Notes: a model not told the origin generated them from the sequence alone. A DNA stretch of 64,000 nt from Nostoc cf. commune SO-36 (GCF_023734775.1 NZ_AP025732.1:496001-560000); one strand, 5' to 3'; counted from the first letter of the stretch, positions 54,921-64,000 are shown. Made by a program: numbers and translations.

Positions 54921-56564
54921 TTACACCGGGCAACTCAACTCGCCGGCTTTTTGACTAAAGCGGTGATTCTCCCGATAGTCTACGGGACAATCTATCACTG
55001 CGGGTACATCTTGAGCGAGGGCTTCTTTCAAAGTGGGAATCAAATCTAAAGCCGATTCAACTCGGTAGCCTTTTAAACCCATACTTTCGGCGAATTTGAC
55101 GAAATCAGGATTGCTAAAATGCACAAAAGATGAATTTCCTTTGCCAAATTGATTTTCTTGCTTCCACTCAATTAACCCATAGCCGCCATCATTGAAAATT
55201 ATGGTGACAAAGGGTGTACCAACACGCAAGGCTGTTTCTAATTCTTGAGAATTCATCATAAAGCCGCCATCACCTGTTACAGCCACGACTTTGCGGTTGG
55301 GATAAACGAGTTTTGCTGCTAAAGCGCCAGGAATAGCAATACCCATAGCTGCGAAGCCGTTGGAAATTATGCAAGTATTGGGGCTATGGCAATGATAATG
55401 ACGAGCCATCCACATTTTATGTGCGCCAACATCAGAAATGACGATATCATCTGGGCCCATCACTTGGCGTAAGTCATAAATTAACTTTTGCGGCTTAATG
55501 GGAAATCCGTCATCATGGGCATACTGTTCGTAATCAGCCCGAATCTCTGACCTTAAGCTAATGGCAAAAGGATCGGGTTTACCTTGTCGGTCTGCTAATT
55601 TTAAAATTTCATAGAGGGAATCTGAAATATCTCCCACGACTTCGGCGTTGGGAATATAACTACTATCAATCTCCGCCGGACTTACCCCAATATGCACAAT
55701 GGGAATTTCACCATTACGATTCCATTTCTTGGGGGAAAACTCAATTAAATCATAGCCGATCGCAATTACTAAATCTGTGTTATCAAAGCCACAGGTAATA
55801 AAGTCTCTTTGCTGTAATCCCACTGACCACAAAGCTAATTGATGTGTGTAGGGAATAATGCCTTTACCCATGAAGGTATTGGCAACAGGGATATTCAGCA
55901 AGGTGGCAAATTGCGTTACTGCATCACTTGCTTGAGCGCGAATTGCCCCATTTCCGACTAAGATTAATGGGTTAACTGCTTGGGAAATTGCGGCGGCGGC
56001 TGCCCGAATGCTAGCAAAAGATGCATAAGTTTTTTCGCTATTATCCTTACGCAAAGGTTTGCCTTCGACGGGCATGGCAGCAATATTTTCTGGTAAATCG
56101 ATGTGAACTGCACCAGGTTTTTCGGATTGCGATCGCTTGAATGCTTTTCGTACTACTTCTGGTGTAATACTTGGTCGCACAATCTGCTTATTCCACTTGG
56201 TAACAGGTGCAAACATTGCCACCAAATCTAAATATTGGTGGGATTCAATATGCATTCTATCTGTTCCTACTTGACCGGTAATCGCCACTAAGGGCGCACC
56301 ATCGAGGTTAGCATCTGCTACCCCAGTCATCAAGTTGGTTGCCCCAGGGCCAAGGGTAGAAAGACACACTCCGGCTTTTCCTGTTAGGCGTCCATAAACA
56401 TCGGCCATGAATGCTGCACCTTGTTCATGACGAGTCGTAATAAATTTAATCGAAGAATGTTTTAACGCTTCCAAAACGTGCAGGTTTTCTTCACCAGGAA
56501 GTCCAAAAATGTATTGCACTCCTTCATTTTCTAGGCACTGCACCAATAATTCTGCTGTATTCAT
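54921..56564 (-). CDS. thiamine-diphosphate enzyme, probably 2-oxoglutarate decarboxylase (looks like acetolactate synthase)
   Basis: 547 residues from ATG 56564; the longer frame to 56615 is unlikely. It has the acetolactate-synthase family plan: EGVQYIFGLPGEENLHVLEA (catalytic Glu region is TTRHEQGAAFMADVYGRLTG), then GDGGFMMNSQELETALRVGT (thiamine-diphosphate motif GDG...NN-like). Directly upstream on the same strand is succinate-semialdehyde dehydrogenase. In cyanobacteria this pair encodes 2-oxoglutarate decarboxylase and SSADH (Zhang and Bryant 2011), which replace 2-oxoglutarate dehydrogenase in the TCA cycle. By gene order I prefer this over acetolactate synthase; sequence alone does not decide. 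Confidence 0.82.
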   Translation of the reverse strand: MNTAELLVQCLENEGVQYIFGLPGEENLHVLEALKHSSIKFITTRHEQGAAFMADVYGRLTGKAGVCLSTLGPGATNLMTGVADANLDGAPLVAITGQVGTDRMHIESHQYLDLVAMFAPVTKWNKQIVRPSITPEVVRKAFKRSQSEKPGAVHIDLPENIAAMPVEGKPLRKDNSEKTYASFASIRAAAAAISQAVNPLILVGNGAIRAQASDAVTQFATLLNIPVANTFMGKGIIPYTHQLALWSVGLQQRDFITCGFDNTDLVIAIGYDLIEFSPKKWNRNGEIPIVHIGVSPAEIDSSYIPNAEVVGDISDSLYEILKLADRQGKPDPFAISLRSEIRADYEQYAHDDGFPIKPQKLIYDLRQVMGPDDIVISDVGAHKMWMARHYHCHSPNTCIISNGFAAMGIAIPGALAAKLVYPNRKVVAVTGDGGFMMNSQELETALRVGTPFVTIIFNDGGYGLIEWKQENQFGKGNSSFVHFSNPDFVKFAESMGLKGYRVESALDLIPTLKEALAQDVPAVIDCPVDYRENHRFSQKAGELSCPV

Positions 56565-56595
56565 TTTATTTCCTAACTTACTGACGATAAATATT

Positions 56596-56637
56596 GGGGC
56601 TTGGGCATTGGGCATTGGGCATTGGTAATTTAAGTTT
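56596..56637. repeat. heptanucleotide repeat (GGGCATT)
   Basis: Three to four units of TTGGGCA-like sequence between the two genes of the 2-oxoglutarate shunt. Usual intergenic repeat. Confidence 0.75.
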
Positions 56638-56687
56638 TATTTGCATTACCTATGCCCTATTCCCCATGCCCCATGCGCTACCCATAA

Positions 56688-58055
56688 TCATTTAACCCAC
56701 ACGGTTTTAACATTGACAAACTCATGTATACCTTGGATACTCAATTCTCTGCCATATCCAGAACGCTTGATGCCACCAAAGGGCAACCGAGGATCGGATT
56801 TGACCATACTGTTGATAAACACGGCACCTGCTTCAATTTCCTCAACCAAGCGATCGCTCTCTTGGTCGTTGGTTGTCCAAGCACTTGCACCTAATCCAAA
56901 GGGTGAGTCATTAGCGAGTTTAACGGCAGCATCGATATTTGGAACCCGGAATAACAAGGCTACTGGGCCAAAGAATTCTTCTTTGGCAATTGGTGTGTCG
57001 GTGGGGATGTCTACGATAATCGTTGGCGGATAAAAGTTTCCAGGACGATCTGATAAAGGATGTCCACCGGTGAGGACTTTACCACCACTGCTAATAGCAT
57101 TTTGCACTTGTTGATCTAAATCCTGGAGAATACCAGGTGTTGCCAGGGGGCCTAAATCGGTATCCGGTTGCATAGGATCGCCTACTTTTAGCGCCTCAAA
57201 TTTTTCTAAAAGCAATTTTTCAAATTTATCTGCGATCGCATCTGCGACAATAAAACGTTTCGCTGCAATACATGATTGCCCGTTATTTAACATCCGCGCT
57301 GTAGTAGCTGTGACAACTGCTGTCTCTAAGTCAGCACTTTCTAACACAATAAACGGGTCACTTCCTCCTAATTCCAAAACTGTTTTTTTGATTTGTTTCC
57401 CGGCAGCGACAGCGAGGGATGCACCTGCTGGTTCGCTTCCGGTCAAGGTGGCAGCTTTTACGCGGTCATCAGCCATTAAATCGGCAACTTTGGCAGCGCC
57501 TATTAATAGAGTTTGAAACGCACCTTTAGGAAAACCTGCTCGTCGGATAATATCTTCAATTGCCAAGGCGCACTGCGGCACGTTGGAAGCGTGTTTGAGT
57601 AAGCCGACATTTCCCGCCATTAGTGCTGGTGCAGCAAAGCGGAACACTTGCCAGAAGGGAAAATTCCACGGCATCACCGCGAGAATTGCACCCATTGGTT
57701 GATAACGTACAAAACTCTGGCTGGCATCAGTTTTTACACTGACATCAGCTAGAAAACTAGGGGCGTGTTCGGCATAGTAGCGACAGACGGCGGCGCATTT
57801 TTCGACTTCTGCGATCGCAGCTTTAAATGGCTTACCCATTTCTAGAGTCATCAACTTCGCAAATTCTGCTTTGTCTTGCTCTAATATATCAGCAGCCTTT
57901 TGTAGCCAGTGCGATCGCTCAGAGAAACTAGTCTGACGATACTTTTCAAAAGTCTGATTAGCCAAATCGAGTTTAGCAACAATCTCTTCATCATTGAGCG
58001 CCTCAAAGGTTTTGAGCGTCTCCCCAGTGGCGGGATTAATGGTGGCGATCGCCAT
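56688..58055 (-). CDS. gabD: succinate-semialdehyde dehydrogenase
   Basis: 455 residues, the short aldehyde dehydrogenase form. Signatures: GAILAVMPWNFPFWQVFRFA, LTGSEPAGASLAVAAGKQIK, the catalytic Glu in VLELGGSDPFIVLE and the catalytic Cys in MLNNGQSCIAAKRFIV; ends RSGYGRELSIQGIHEFVNVK. It oxidises succinate semialdehyde to succinate with NAD(P). The neighbour at 54921 should supply the substrate by decarboxylating 2-oxoglutarate. Intergenic gap about 120 bp, so an operon is probable. Confidence 0.93.
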   Translation of the reverse strand: MAIATINPATGETLKTFEALNDEEIVAKLDLANQTFEKYRQTSFSERSHWLQKAADILEQDKAEFAKLMTLEMGKPFKAAIAEVEKCAAVCRYYAEHAPSFLADVSVKTDASQSFVRYQPMGAILAVMPWNFPFWQVFRFAAPALMAGNVGLLKHASNVPQCALAIEDIIRRAGFPKGAFQTLLIGAAKVADLMADDRVKAATLTGSEPAGASLAVAAGKQIKKTVLELGGSDPFIVLESADLETAVVTATTARMLNNGQSCIAAKRFIVADAIADKFEKLLLEKFEALKVGDPMQPDTDLGPLATPGILQDLDQQVQNAISSGGKVLTGGHPLSDRPGNFYPPTIIVDIPTDTPIAKEEFFGPVALLFRVPNIDAAVKLANDSPFGLGASAWTTNDQESDRLVEEIEAGAVFINSMVKSDPRLPFGGIKRSGYGRELSIQGIHEFVNVKTVWVK

Positions 58056-58299
58056 TACCTGACCTCCCGTTAAATAAATAGCTTCAAGTAGGCTTCCTAG
58101 TGTTATACATATAATTTGAGGAAGCTACCACCCAAATTCTAGTCTTTTAGCTAAGAATTAGTTGCTTAGTATTACAACTTCGCAATTTTATTTTAAATAA
58201 AATATACAACCTAACTACGTATTTATCTTGATATATTTGTCATTAGTCATTGGTCATTAATTATTCTTTTCCCCCTGCCCCCTACTCCCTGCCAAATCG

Positions 58300-59946
58300 C
58301 TAAAAATTAATGATTGGAGCAACGATTGTTAGCACTGGCTGCAATTTTGTCTGATAAATCTTAACTAATCGCTCAATACCTTTGAAACGATAATCTCCCA
58401 TTTCTTGGAAGTCTGAGGGTTGTGAAAGCATTTTATGGGTGGCTTGACTAATCACACATTCACTAGGGGGACAAACTGCTTCCATACGAGCAGCAAGATT
58501 AATTGTCGCGCCTAATGCCGTATAATCGACCCTTTGGGAACTACCGACATCTCCCACCACAGCTTTACCGCTATTAATCGCAATGCGTAATTGCAGAGGT
58601 TCGTGCCAAAAACCATTGGCATTCAGATGTTCGAGACGAGTAAGCATTCCCTTGGCAGCAGTAACAGCGCGATCGGCGTGATCTGTTTGCGCTTCTGGAG
58701 CGCCAAAAAATGCCATAATACAATCGCCAATATACTTATCTAAAGTGCCGCCACAAGTAAAAACTTCTTTTAGCATCTCTTCAAATAAATTATTTAATAG
58801 TTGAGCGATCGCAGTTGGTGTTAATCTTTCAGAAATTGCCGTAAAGCCAACTAAATCTGCAAACAAAATACTGATTTCGCTCTCGGTGGGAGCTAAACGA
58901 CCACCCGGTAATCCGCCTACAGAGATCAACTGCTGTACAACTGCTGGAGAATGATAACGTTCTAGTCGGTGACGAATCATTTCTTCAGTTTTAAGTTTTT
59001 CTACCAATAACCAACGTTGCACACTAGAAGCCACAAGGTTTGCTAAAGCTGAAAAAAAGCTCAATTCTTCCTCGCCTTCATTTGCCCAATGGTAAGAAGA
59101 AAGATTGGCATCGGCATACAGTACGCCCACAACTTTATTCTCATCCCATAAAGGCACTGCCATCGCGCTGCGAATGCCTTTGACCAAAATACTCTGTTCA
59201 CTAGCAAACCGTTCATCCTGTTGGGTATCGGCTGTTTGAATGACGACTTTTTCCTCAAATACCTTTTGACAGATACTACGACTAATCCAACTACCATCAG
59301 AGGGAAGATGTTTCTGTTGGGAAACGTTTCTAGTGGCGGCATTCATTAGTTCCAACTGGCCGCAACCATTGACATCAATTAATAATGCCAAGCGTTCGAT
59401 ACTATCAAGGTAACGAAAAACTACTTGCTGGACTTGAGAAAAAATCTCTTCTATGGATGCTGCCGCACAGAGATTTTTCGCTATGTCTACTAAGTCTTTG
59501 AGACGGGCGATGGTTTGGTCTTTATTGCTGATGTTCCCATCCTTACTATCAGCTGCAATCCATTGCTGTTGTAATTGTTCAACATTGTGAAGGATTGTTC
59601 TTTGCTCATTAATATCCGAAATTCCGGGATACTCCGGTTGGGAAACAGGATTTGTGATCAATACTACCAGGCTAACATTGCCTAGCCAAAGGATATCGCC
59701 GTGATATAACTCTTGGGGAGAGTTAACAAGATATTTATTAACCTGCGTCCCGTTTTTGCTGCCAAGATCCTCAATAGTCCACACACCTTCAGCCGTTTTC
59801 ACCAGGCGAGCATGGTTGCGGGATACTCCAGCAAAAGGTAAGTACAAGTTACATTCCGGCAAACGACCAATTGTAAATACATTTTGGTCAACTGCGATCG
59901 TTGTCTCGGTATCTCCCTCTTGTAGGCGTAGCGTGAGTTCAGTCAT
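58300..59946 (-). CDS. adenylate cyclase with FHA and GAF domains (CyaD-like)
   Basis: 548 residues from ATG 59946; a longer frame starts at 59979. Order: FHA (FTIGRLPECNLYLPFAGVSR, IEDLGSKNGTQVNKYL), GAF (about 180-310, SMAVPLWDENKVVGVLYAD-like), then the class III cyclase domain: ILFADLVGFTAISERL (metal Asp), TLDKYIGDCIMAFFGAP (Lys and second metal Asp), VDYTALGATINLAARME (adenine Asp, catalytic Asn and Arg). Lys and Asp at the base-recognition sites indicate ATP. It should make cAMP in response to phosphothreonine or small ligands. It resembles the FHA-bearing cyclase CyaD of Anabaena by recall. Confidence 0.88.
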   Translation of the reverse strand: MTELTLRLQEGDTETTIAVDQNVFTIGRLPECNLYLPFAGVSRNHARLVKTAEGVWTIEDLGSKNGTQVNKYLVNSPQELYHGDILWLGNVSLVVLITNPVSQPEYPGISDINEQRTILHNVEQLQQQWIAADSKDGNISNKDQTIARLKDLVDIAKNLCAAASIEEIFSQVQQVVFRYLDSIERLALLIDVNGCGQLELMNAATRNVSQQKHLPSDGSWISRSICQKVFEEKVVIQTADTQQDERFASEQSILVKGIRSAMAVPLWDENKVVGVLYADANLSSYHWANEGEEELSFFSALANLVASSVQRWLLVEKLKTEEMIRHRLERYHSPAVVQQLISVGGLPGGRLAPTESEISILFADLVGFTAISERLTPTAIAQLLNNLFEEMLKEVFTCGGTLDKYIGDCIMAFFGAPEAQTDHADRAVTAAKGMLTRLEHLNANGFWHEPLQLRIAINSGKAVVGDVGSSQRVDYTALGATINLAARMEAVCPPSECVISQATHKMLSQPSDFQEMGDYRFKGIERLVKIYQTKLQPVLTIVAPIINF

Positions 59947-60237
59947 GAGTGTGATAGATCCATCGAAGCTAGAGGTCAAGCAACTCTAAGGTAAGTTATA
60001 CCCTACAGGTTAACCTTCACCTTTTCTTTATGACACTGTTAACTGCATTCCGACAACTGTATGTTACATATATTACATCAAAGGAGGTAATTATGCTGGA
60101 GCGATCGCGTCTGGAGCATCGCCTGAAAATATAATATGTTGGATTGGCGATAACATTCAAACTCACTAAAGCCGAGCGTCCAGATTTTTGAACGCTCCTC
60201 ACCCGCTACTCAAAAACGGGCTGAAAGTGCTTGAAAT

Positions 60238-61119
60238 CTAGTTAGGTGGTAATTCCAAACTCATCTCACCCAATAACCCCTTGCGAAAATCTGTTAAAAG
60301 TTGCCTTGCAGCTCGCTCTATATCACCTTTGTAACGATGCTCTGCTAAGGCGTGTAAATAGGTATCTCCGGTGTCTGATGTCGAATCGAGTTGGTAACGG
60401 GACTGCAATGGTTTCTTTGGTAATAAATCTGCGGCTACTGCTTCCAAATAGTTGAGTAAATCCACTAAGGCTGCTGCTACTAGCTGATTATCGTAAGATG
60501 CTTCACCGATATCATCACAAATGGCTAATTTCAATGCTGCATCTTGGTCTTCCAATCTTAAAGGGATGACACCAGGAGCATCTAGCAATTCCAAATGTTC
60601 GGAAATTCGCACCCAGCGCAATTGGCGAGTCACCCCAGGACGCGCTGCACTTTCCACGACTCGCTTTCCCAACAGGCGGTTAATCAAAGCCGATTTACCG
60701 ACATTAGGAAAACCAATCACCACAGCCCGGACTGGACGAGGTAACATCCCGCGATCGCTTCTTCTTTGATTGAGTTCTACTCCAGCAGCTTGCGCTGCCC
60801 GTGCCACTTCTGCTATACCTTTACCATGTTGAGCGTTGGTAAAATAAGGGACTTCTCCTTGACGTTTAAACCAATCTATCCATAGCGATCGCATTTGCGG
60901 CGTAATCATATCTACTCGGTTCAGTATCAACACCCGTGCCTTACCCTCCACCCACTCACCTATTTGGGGATGGTGAGTCGCTAAAGGAATCCGGGCGTCT
61001 CGTACTTCAAACACCACATCTACCCGCTTCAGCTGTTCTTTGAGCTTCCTTTCAGCTTTCGCAATGTGACCTGGATACCATTGAATCAGGTTTAATCTAT
61101 AGTTTTGAGTTATAGCCAT
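60238..61119 (-). CDS. ylqF: ribosome biogenesis GTPase YlqF/RbgA
   Basis: 293 residues from ATG 61119 (another ATG six bases upstream). Circularly permuted GTPase order: LILNRVDMI (G4, NKxD as NRVD), DVVFEVRDARIPLATHHPQI, then FPNVGKSALINRLLGKRVVE (G1, Walker A) and LLDAPGVIPLRLEDQD (G3, DxPG). Begins LNLIQWYPGHIAKAERKLKE, the family start. It assists maturation of the 50S subunit. The C-terminal helical domain (DIERAARQLLTDFRKGLLGE) is present. Confidence 0.93.
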   Translation of the reverse strand: MAITQNYRLNLIQWYPGHIAKAERKLKEQLKRVDVVFEVRDARIPLATHHPQIGEWVEGKARVLILNRVDMITPQMRSLWIDWFKRQGEVPYFTNAQHGKGIAEVARAAQAAGVELNQRRSDRGMLPRPVRAVVIGFPNVGKSALINRLLGKRVVESAARPGVTRQLRWVRISEHLELLDAPGVIPLRLEDQDAALKLAICDDIGEASYDNQLVAAALVDLLNYLEAVAADLLPKKPLQSRYQLDSTSDTGDTYLHALAEHRYKGDIERAARQLLTDFRKGLLGEMSLELPPN

Positions 61120-61150
61120 AATCAATTACCAAATAAATTATTATCACTTA

Positions 61151-61582
61151 TTAATTATCATTCACTGAGTCTTGATGTAGAATTAGACGGTTGCCATCAG
61201 GGTCATAGGCATAAATTTCTCTGCCGTGGGAAGCAATGGAAATGTCTCCTGGTCGAGGATAGCCCAAAGTAGTTAGGTGAGCGATCGCATCTTCTAAGTT
61301 ACTCACCTCTAAACACAAACTTATCTTACTTTTGGTATACACAGATTCGCAAAGCGTATCGTCAAGAAGTTGCTTGTTCTTGGATCTGGCTTCAAATTCC
61401 GACTCGTTTGTCTTCTTTGGTTTAAAAATACCTAATCGCGTACTACCTAAATTAAACTCAGCATAGACATTCGGAATCAAAATAACTGGCTTTTCCTCTA
61501 GCAATTTAGTATAGAAATTTACTAACTTATCAAAATTAACCGATGCTATGGTGATAAATGCGTTAGTGTACTGGAAAACCAT
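61151..61582 (-). CDS. VOC (glyoxalase/bleomycin-resistance) family protein
   Basis: 143 residues. Two beta-alpha-beta-beta-beta modules: FITIASVNFDKLVNFYTKLL (first half) and LCLEVSNLEDAIAHLTTLGY then GREIYAYDPDGNRLILHQD (second half). The ending DPDGNRLIL is usual for VOC proteins. Metal ligands cannot be fixed with certainty. Function is unknown; a dioxygenase, lyase or resistance role is possible. 25 bp downstream of ylqF's start in the opposite reading order, so it lies upstream of ylqF on the same strand and may share its transcript. Confidence 0.82.
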   Translation of the reverse strand: MVFQYTNAFITIASVNFDKLVNFYTKLLEEKPVILIPNVYAEFNLGSTRLGIFKPKKTNESEFEARSKNKQLLDDTLCESVYTKSKISLCLEVSNLEDAIAHLTTLGYPRPGDISIASHGREIYAYDPDGNRLILHQDSVNDN

Positions 61583-61688
61583 ATTTGCCTATTGTCTTTT
61601 AAACTTTTAATCTACACAGCATAGGCGGGCAAGATGTCAACCTTAGAGAAATTTTATTTTACAGGTATTTTCAGATAAAATACTCTTA

Positions 61689-62951
61689 TCAAAGCTGATA
61701 ATATTGCGCTGCTTGCGACAGATTAAATTGTAATAATCTCTCCTCTCCCAACTTGTATCGTAAACTGGGCTTGAAGGGCGAAATATCTAAACTGCGAATA
61801 ATTTCTGCTGCCACAGCCTTTGCTAGTAGAGGCGGTACAGAGTTACCAACTTGCCTAAATCCGTGCCATTTGGTTACATGAAACCTAAACCAATCTGGGT
61901 AAGAATGTAATCTTGCCGCTTCCCTAACTGTGATACAGCGAGGTGTGGATGGATGAATCGGTCTAGGAGATGTGAAAGAACCCCTATACTTGTCTGTTCC
62001 GGCTCTTAAAGTATTACAGACACCAGCAGGATGCAGCTTATAAAAACGACTAATTTTTTCTCTCTCACCTTGTTGAGTATCCTGAAAACGTTTAATAGTT
62101 TCCGCCGAATGTTTTGTTCTTAAACTTGAAGAAAGTATTCGCAAATCATCTTCTCGTTTGTAAGAATAATCATCATCTAGACGTTTGATACCACGAAGTA
62201 CAAGAGCATATTTACTAGGCTTTCCATATTCTGCTACAACCCAATCGCTTGTTAGTAACTCAGGATATTTTTCTATTTCAGGTAAATCTATAATTGCATC
62301 CGATACTGTAGGACTCAATGGAATATCCGAGATTTTTTTAGAAGTTAAGTTATTTATTAGCGCCTGTTTAGTAATCGGCTGAGGGTATTTTGGTAATTCT
62401 ACATCTTCCCTTGCACCTATAAGAAATAATCTCTCACGGGACTGTGGTACTCCATAACTGGCAGCGTTGAGAATTTGGTAATTCTCTTCTACTTTATAGC
62501 CATTAATTCTAAATTCGCTAATCAAGCTTTGAAGGATTTGTTTATGTTTACCAACTGTGATCCCCCGAACATTTTCCATCACAAAAAATTTCGGTTTTAA
62601 CTCAAAAACCAGCCGATGAAAGTGAAAAACCAAAGAGTTTCGTGGATCGTCAACAGCCCTCTTACCAATTAGGGAAAATCCTTGACATGGCGAGCCACAA
62701 ATTACTACATCAATTTCGCGATCGCCAATTTCAGACCGATTCCTAATTTCTTCCCCCGTTGTATCCACAACACTTTTACATAACACTGAGCAATAAGGGA
62801 AGTTAAACTCATGTGTTGCACAGTGTATAGGGTCGATTTCTACAGACGCTAGCACATCAAAACCAGCTTGCTCAAAGCCAAGAGTCATACCGCCCGCGCC
62901 AGCAAATAAGTCAACTGCGATCGCTCTTTGTTTTTTCATCTCATAAGCCAT
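61689..62951 (-). CDS. orphan DNA cytosine-C5 methyltransferase (Dcm type)
   Basis: 420 residues. Motif I DLFAGAGGMTLGFEQAGFDV, motif IV VVICGSPCQGFSLIGKR with the catalytic Cys, motif VI FFVMENVRGI, motif VIII SRERLFLIGAR, and the late motifs IX-X with REAARLHSYPDWF and FRQVGNSVPPLLAKAVAAEI. The target-recognition domain (about residues 200-330) is variable. No restriction enzyme is adjacent, so it is probably a solitary methyltransferase. In Synechocystis the comparable enzyme M.Ssp6803I methylates CGATCG, the core of HIP1; that this protein does the same is a hypothesis. Confidence 0.92.
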   Translation of the reverse strand: MAYEMKKQRAIAVDLFAGAGGMTLGFEQAGFDVLASVEIDPIHCATHEFNFPYCSVLCKSVVDTTGEEIRNRSEIGDREIDVVICGSPCQGFSLIGKRAVDDPRNSLVFHFHRLVFELKPKFFVMENVRGITVGKHKQILQSLISEFRINGYKVEENYQILNAASYGVPQSRERLFLIGAREDVELPKYPQPITKQALINNLTSKKISDIPLSPTVSDAIIDLPEIEKYPELLTSDWVVAEYGKPSKYALVLRGIKRLDDDYSYKREDDLRILSSSLRTKHSAETIKRFQDTQQGEREKISRFYKLHPAGVCNTLRAGTDKYRGSFTSPRPIHPSTPRCITVREAARLHSYPDWFRFHVTKWHGFRQVGNSVPPLLAKAVAAEIIRSLDISPFKPSLRYKLGEERLLQFNLSQAAQYYQL

Positions 62952-63026
62952 GACACCTGTAAAGGGGTTAGGTATTGAATATTGCGTTAAATATTAAATA
63001 TACAAAATTTCCCCAGCCCCCAGATT

Positions 63027-64000
63027 TTAATCCCCAGTGCCTGATCGCATTTGTAAAATTTCTTGAGCAGCGCGATCACACACTCCAACTTCTCCCAAAC
63101 TTCGCCGCATTTCCTCATAATCTAGCAAAGTTTGCTCTCTACGATGGGGATTGACTAGCAGTTCCATCGCTGCTTGGATAATATTCTCTGGTGTGGCTTG
63201 TTCTTGTAAAAATTCTGGCACAATCAGCTTCATCACTACTAAATTAGGTGGCGATGCAAAGGTTATAGAACCTTTGAGGATTTTACGAGCTATCCAAGCA
63301 GTCAGGGAACTTAGGCGGTAAACTACAACTTGCGGCACTTTGAACAGAGCAAGTTCTAAATTGACAGTACCAGATTTACTAATGGCTAAATCAGCCGCAG
63401 CAAAAACTTCCATTTGTTGACCTGATATAACTGTCGCCCGTAAACCGTAACGCTCAATAGCCTCTTCAATTGGCTGTCTATAGACTTCCAGCGACAGGGG
63501 AATCCAGAAACGAACTTCAGGTAATTTAGCTTGAATAGTTTGAGCAGCTTGAAAAATAATTGGTAAAAGATATTTTAGTTCTTGGCGACGAGAGGCGGGG
63601 AGCAGTGCGATCGCAATTTCTTCTGGTGCAATGCCCAGTGTTGCACGGGCTGCTTGGCGACTAGGAGCGTCTTGCATTCGGTCAACTAAAGGATGCCCTA
63701 CCCAAGTAACTTTTGCCCCTCTCTCGAGAAAGTAACGGGCTTCTTGTGGGAAAATTGCCAACAGCTTATCTGTAAAACCGACAATCCGGTTAGTTCTACG
63801 CAAACTTATTGACCAAGCCCACTCTTGGGGAGCGATGTAATATACCACAGGCACATCTGGTAACTGCCGTTTCATATAAGTCCCAATTTCCAGATTGGGA
63901 GTCATGTAATCGATCAGCACCACTAAATCTGGTGGATTTTCTTTTAGCGAAGCGATCGCTTGACGTTGCACTTGGAGAGTCGGTAAAACATAAGGTAGCC
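63027..64000 (-). CDS. lpxB: lipid-A-disaccharide synthase, C-terminal part (5' end outside window)
   Basis: The frame is open to the end of the window; a GTG at 63971 is internal. About 324 residues are visible of an expected ~385. Signatures: PDLVVLIDYMTPNLEIGTYM, VVYYIAPQEWAWSISLRRT, VTWVGHPLVDRM, LLPASRRQELKYLLPI, AISKSGTVNLELALFKVPQV and KLIVPEFLQEQATPENI. LpxB joins two acyl-glucosamine units in lipid A synthesis at the inner membrane. Cyanobacteria make a simplified lipid A and keep this gene. Confidence 0.93.
   Translation of the reverse strand, partial: LPYVLPTLQVQRQAIASLKENPPDLVVLIDYMTPNLEIGTYMKRQLPDVPVVYYIAPQEWAWSISLRRTNRIVGFTDKLLAIFPQEARYFLERGAKVTWVGHPLVDRMQDAPSRQAARATLGIAPEEIAIALLPASRRQELKYLLPIIFQAAQTIQAKLPEVRFWIPLSLEVYRQPIEEAIERYGLRATVISGQQMEVFAAADLAISKSGTVNLELALFKVPQVVVYRLSSLTAWIARKILKGSITFASPPNLVVMKLIVPEFLQEQATPENIIQAAMELLVNPHRREQTLLDYEEMRRSLGEVGVCDRAAQEILQMRSGTGD

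Overview
The window looks like chromosomal DNA from a filamentous, heterocyst-type cyanobacterium (Nostoc/Anabaena group). The highly iterated palindrome GCGATCGC (HIP1) is dense in genes and gaps. Gaps are full of short heptanucleotide repeats of the ATGACAA and GTGGGGA type and of small palindromic dispersed repeats. Typical cyanobacterial families are present: a DUF3386-like protein, an Aas-type acyl-ACP synthetase, zinc-ribbon Ser/Thr kinases, PEP-CTERM, YlqD, and the 2-oxoglutarate decarboxylase / succinate-semialdehyde dehydrogenase pair. I found no tRNA, rRNA or CRISPR array.

Layout. 0-7.4 kb: end of a DUF3386-like gene, a HugZ-like flavin/heme protein, an alpha/beta hydrolase, a large secreted HExxH metalloprotease, a Coq4 homologue and a small membrane-anchored hydrophilic protein. 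7.6-13.8 kb: the most unusual region. A gene for a NACHT NTPase with 14 almost identical 35-residue HEAT-like repeats, a RelE/ParE-type toxin-antitoxin pair, a possible small membrane protein and a 21-bp tandem array all lie between two ~250-bp direct repeats. Each direct repeat carries the upstream region and first codons of the Ca2+/H+ exchanger gene cax; the left copy is a truncated remnant and the right copy leads into intact cax. 14.9-24.8 kb: a PEP-CTERM protein, an IS630 remnant split by an 89-bp MITE, a PaaK-like ligase, two paralogous membrane Ser/Thr kinases, a NUDIX pseudogene broken by a small repeat, and an ATPase/DUF4276 (TOPRIM-like) gene pair that resembles abortive-infection systems such as PARIS.

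25-43 kb is mostly housekeeping: pgk, a universal stress protein, a CPBP membrane protease, the DUF2157 and GDYXXLXY membrane pair, an RNA m5C methyltransferase, aas, YlqD, pdhC, FHA proteins and endonuclease V. Between 28.6 and 41 kb, five single-base frameshifts interrupt four genes. One of these is pdhC (pyruvate dehydrogenase E2), so base-calling errors must be considered before these are called pseudogenes. 43-54 kb: a glycosyltransferase-TPR protein, a HigA-like antitoxin that ends before its DNA-binding domain and runs into a second 21-bp array, aspartate aminotransferase, secreted RNase T2, class I aldolase, a third 21-bp array, and two STAND-type ATPases with a small antitoxin-like gene between them. 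54-64 kb: 2-oxoglutarate decarboxylase and succinate-semialdehyde dehydrogenase, which together close the cyanobacterial TCA cycle, then an FHA-GAF adenylate cyclase, the YlqF/RbgA GTPase, a VOC protein, an orphan cytosine-C5 DNA methyltransferase and a partial lpxB.

The genes fall into two sets. The core set serves glycolysis, TCA, lipids and translation. The accessory set consists of NTPases, toxin-antitoxin parts, kinases and a methyltransferase, and is embedded in repeat-rich DNA as expected of defence or conflict loci.
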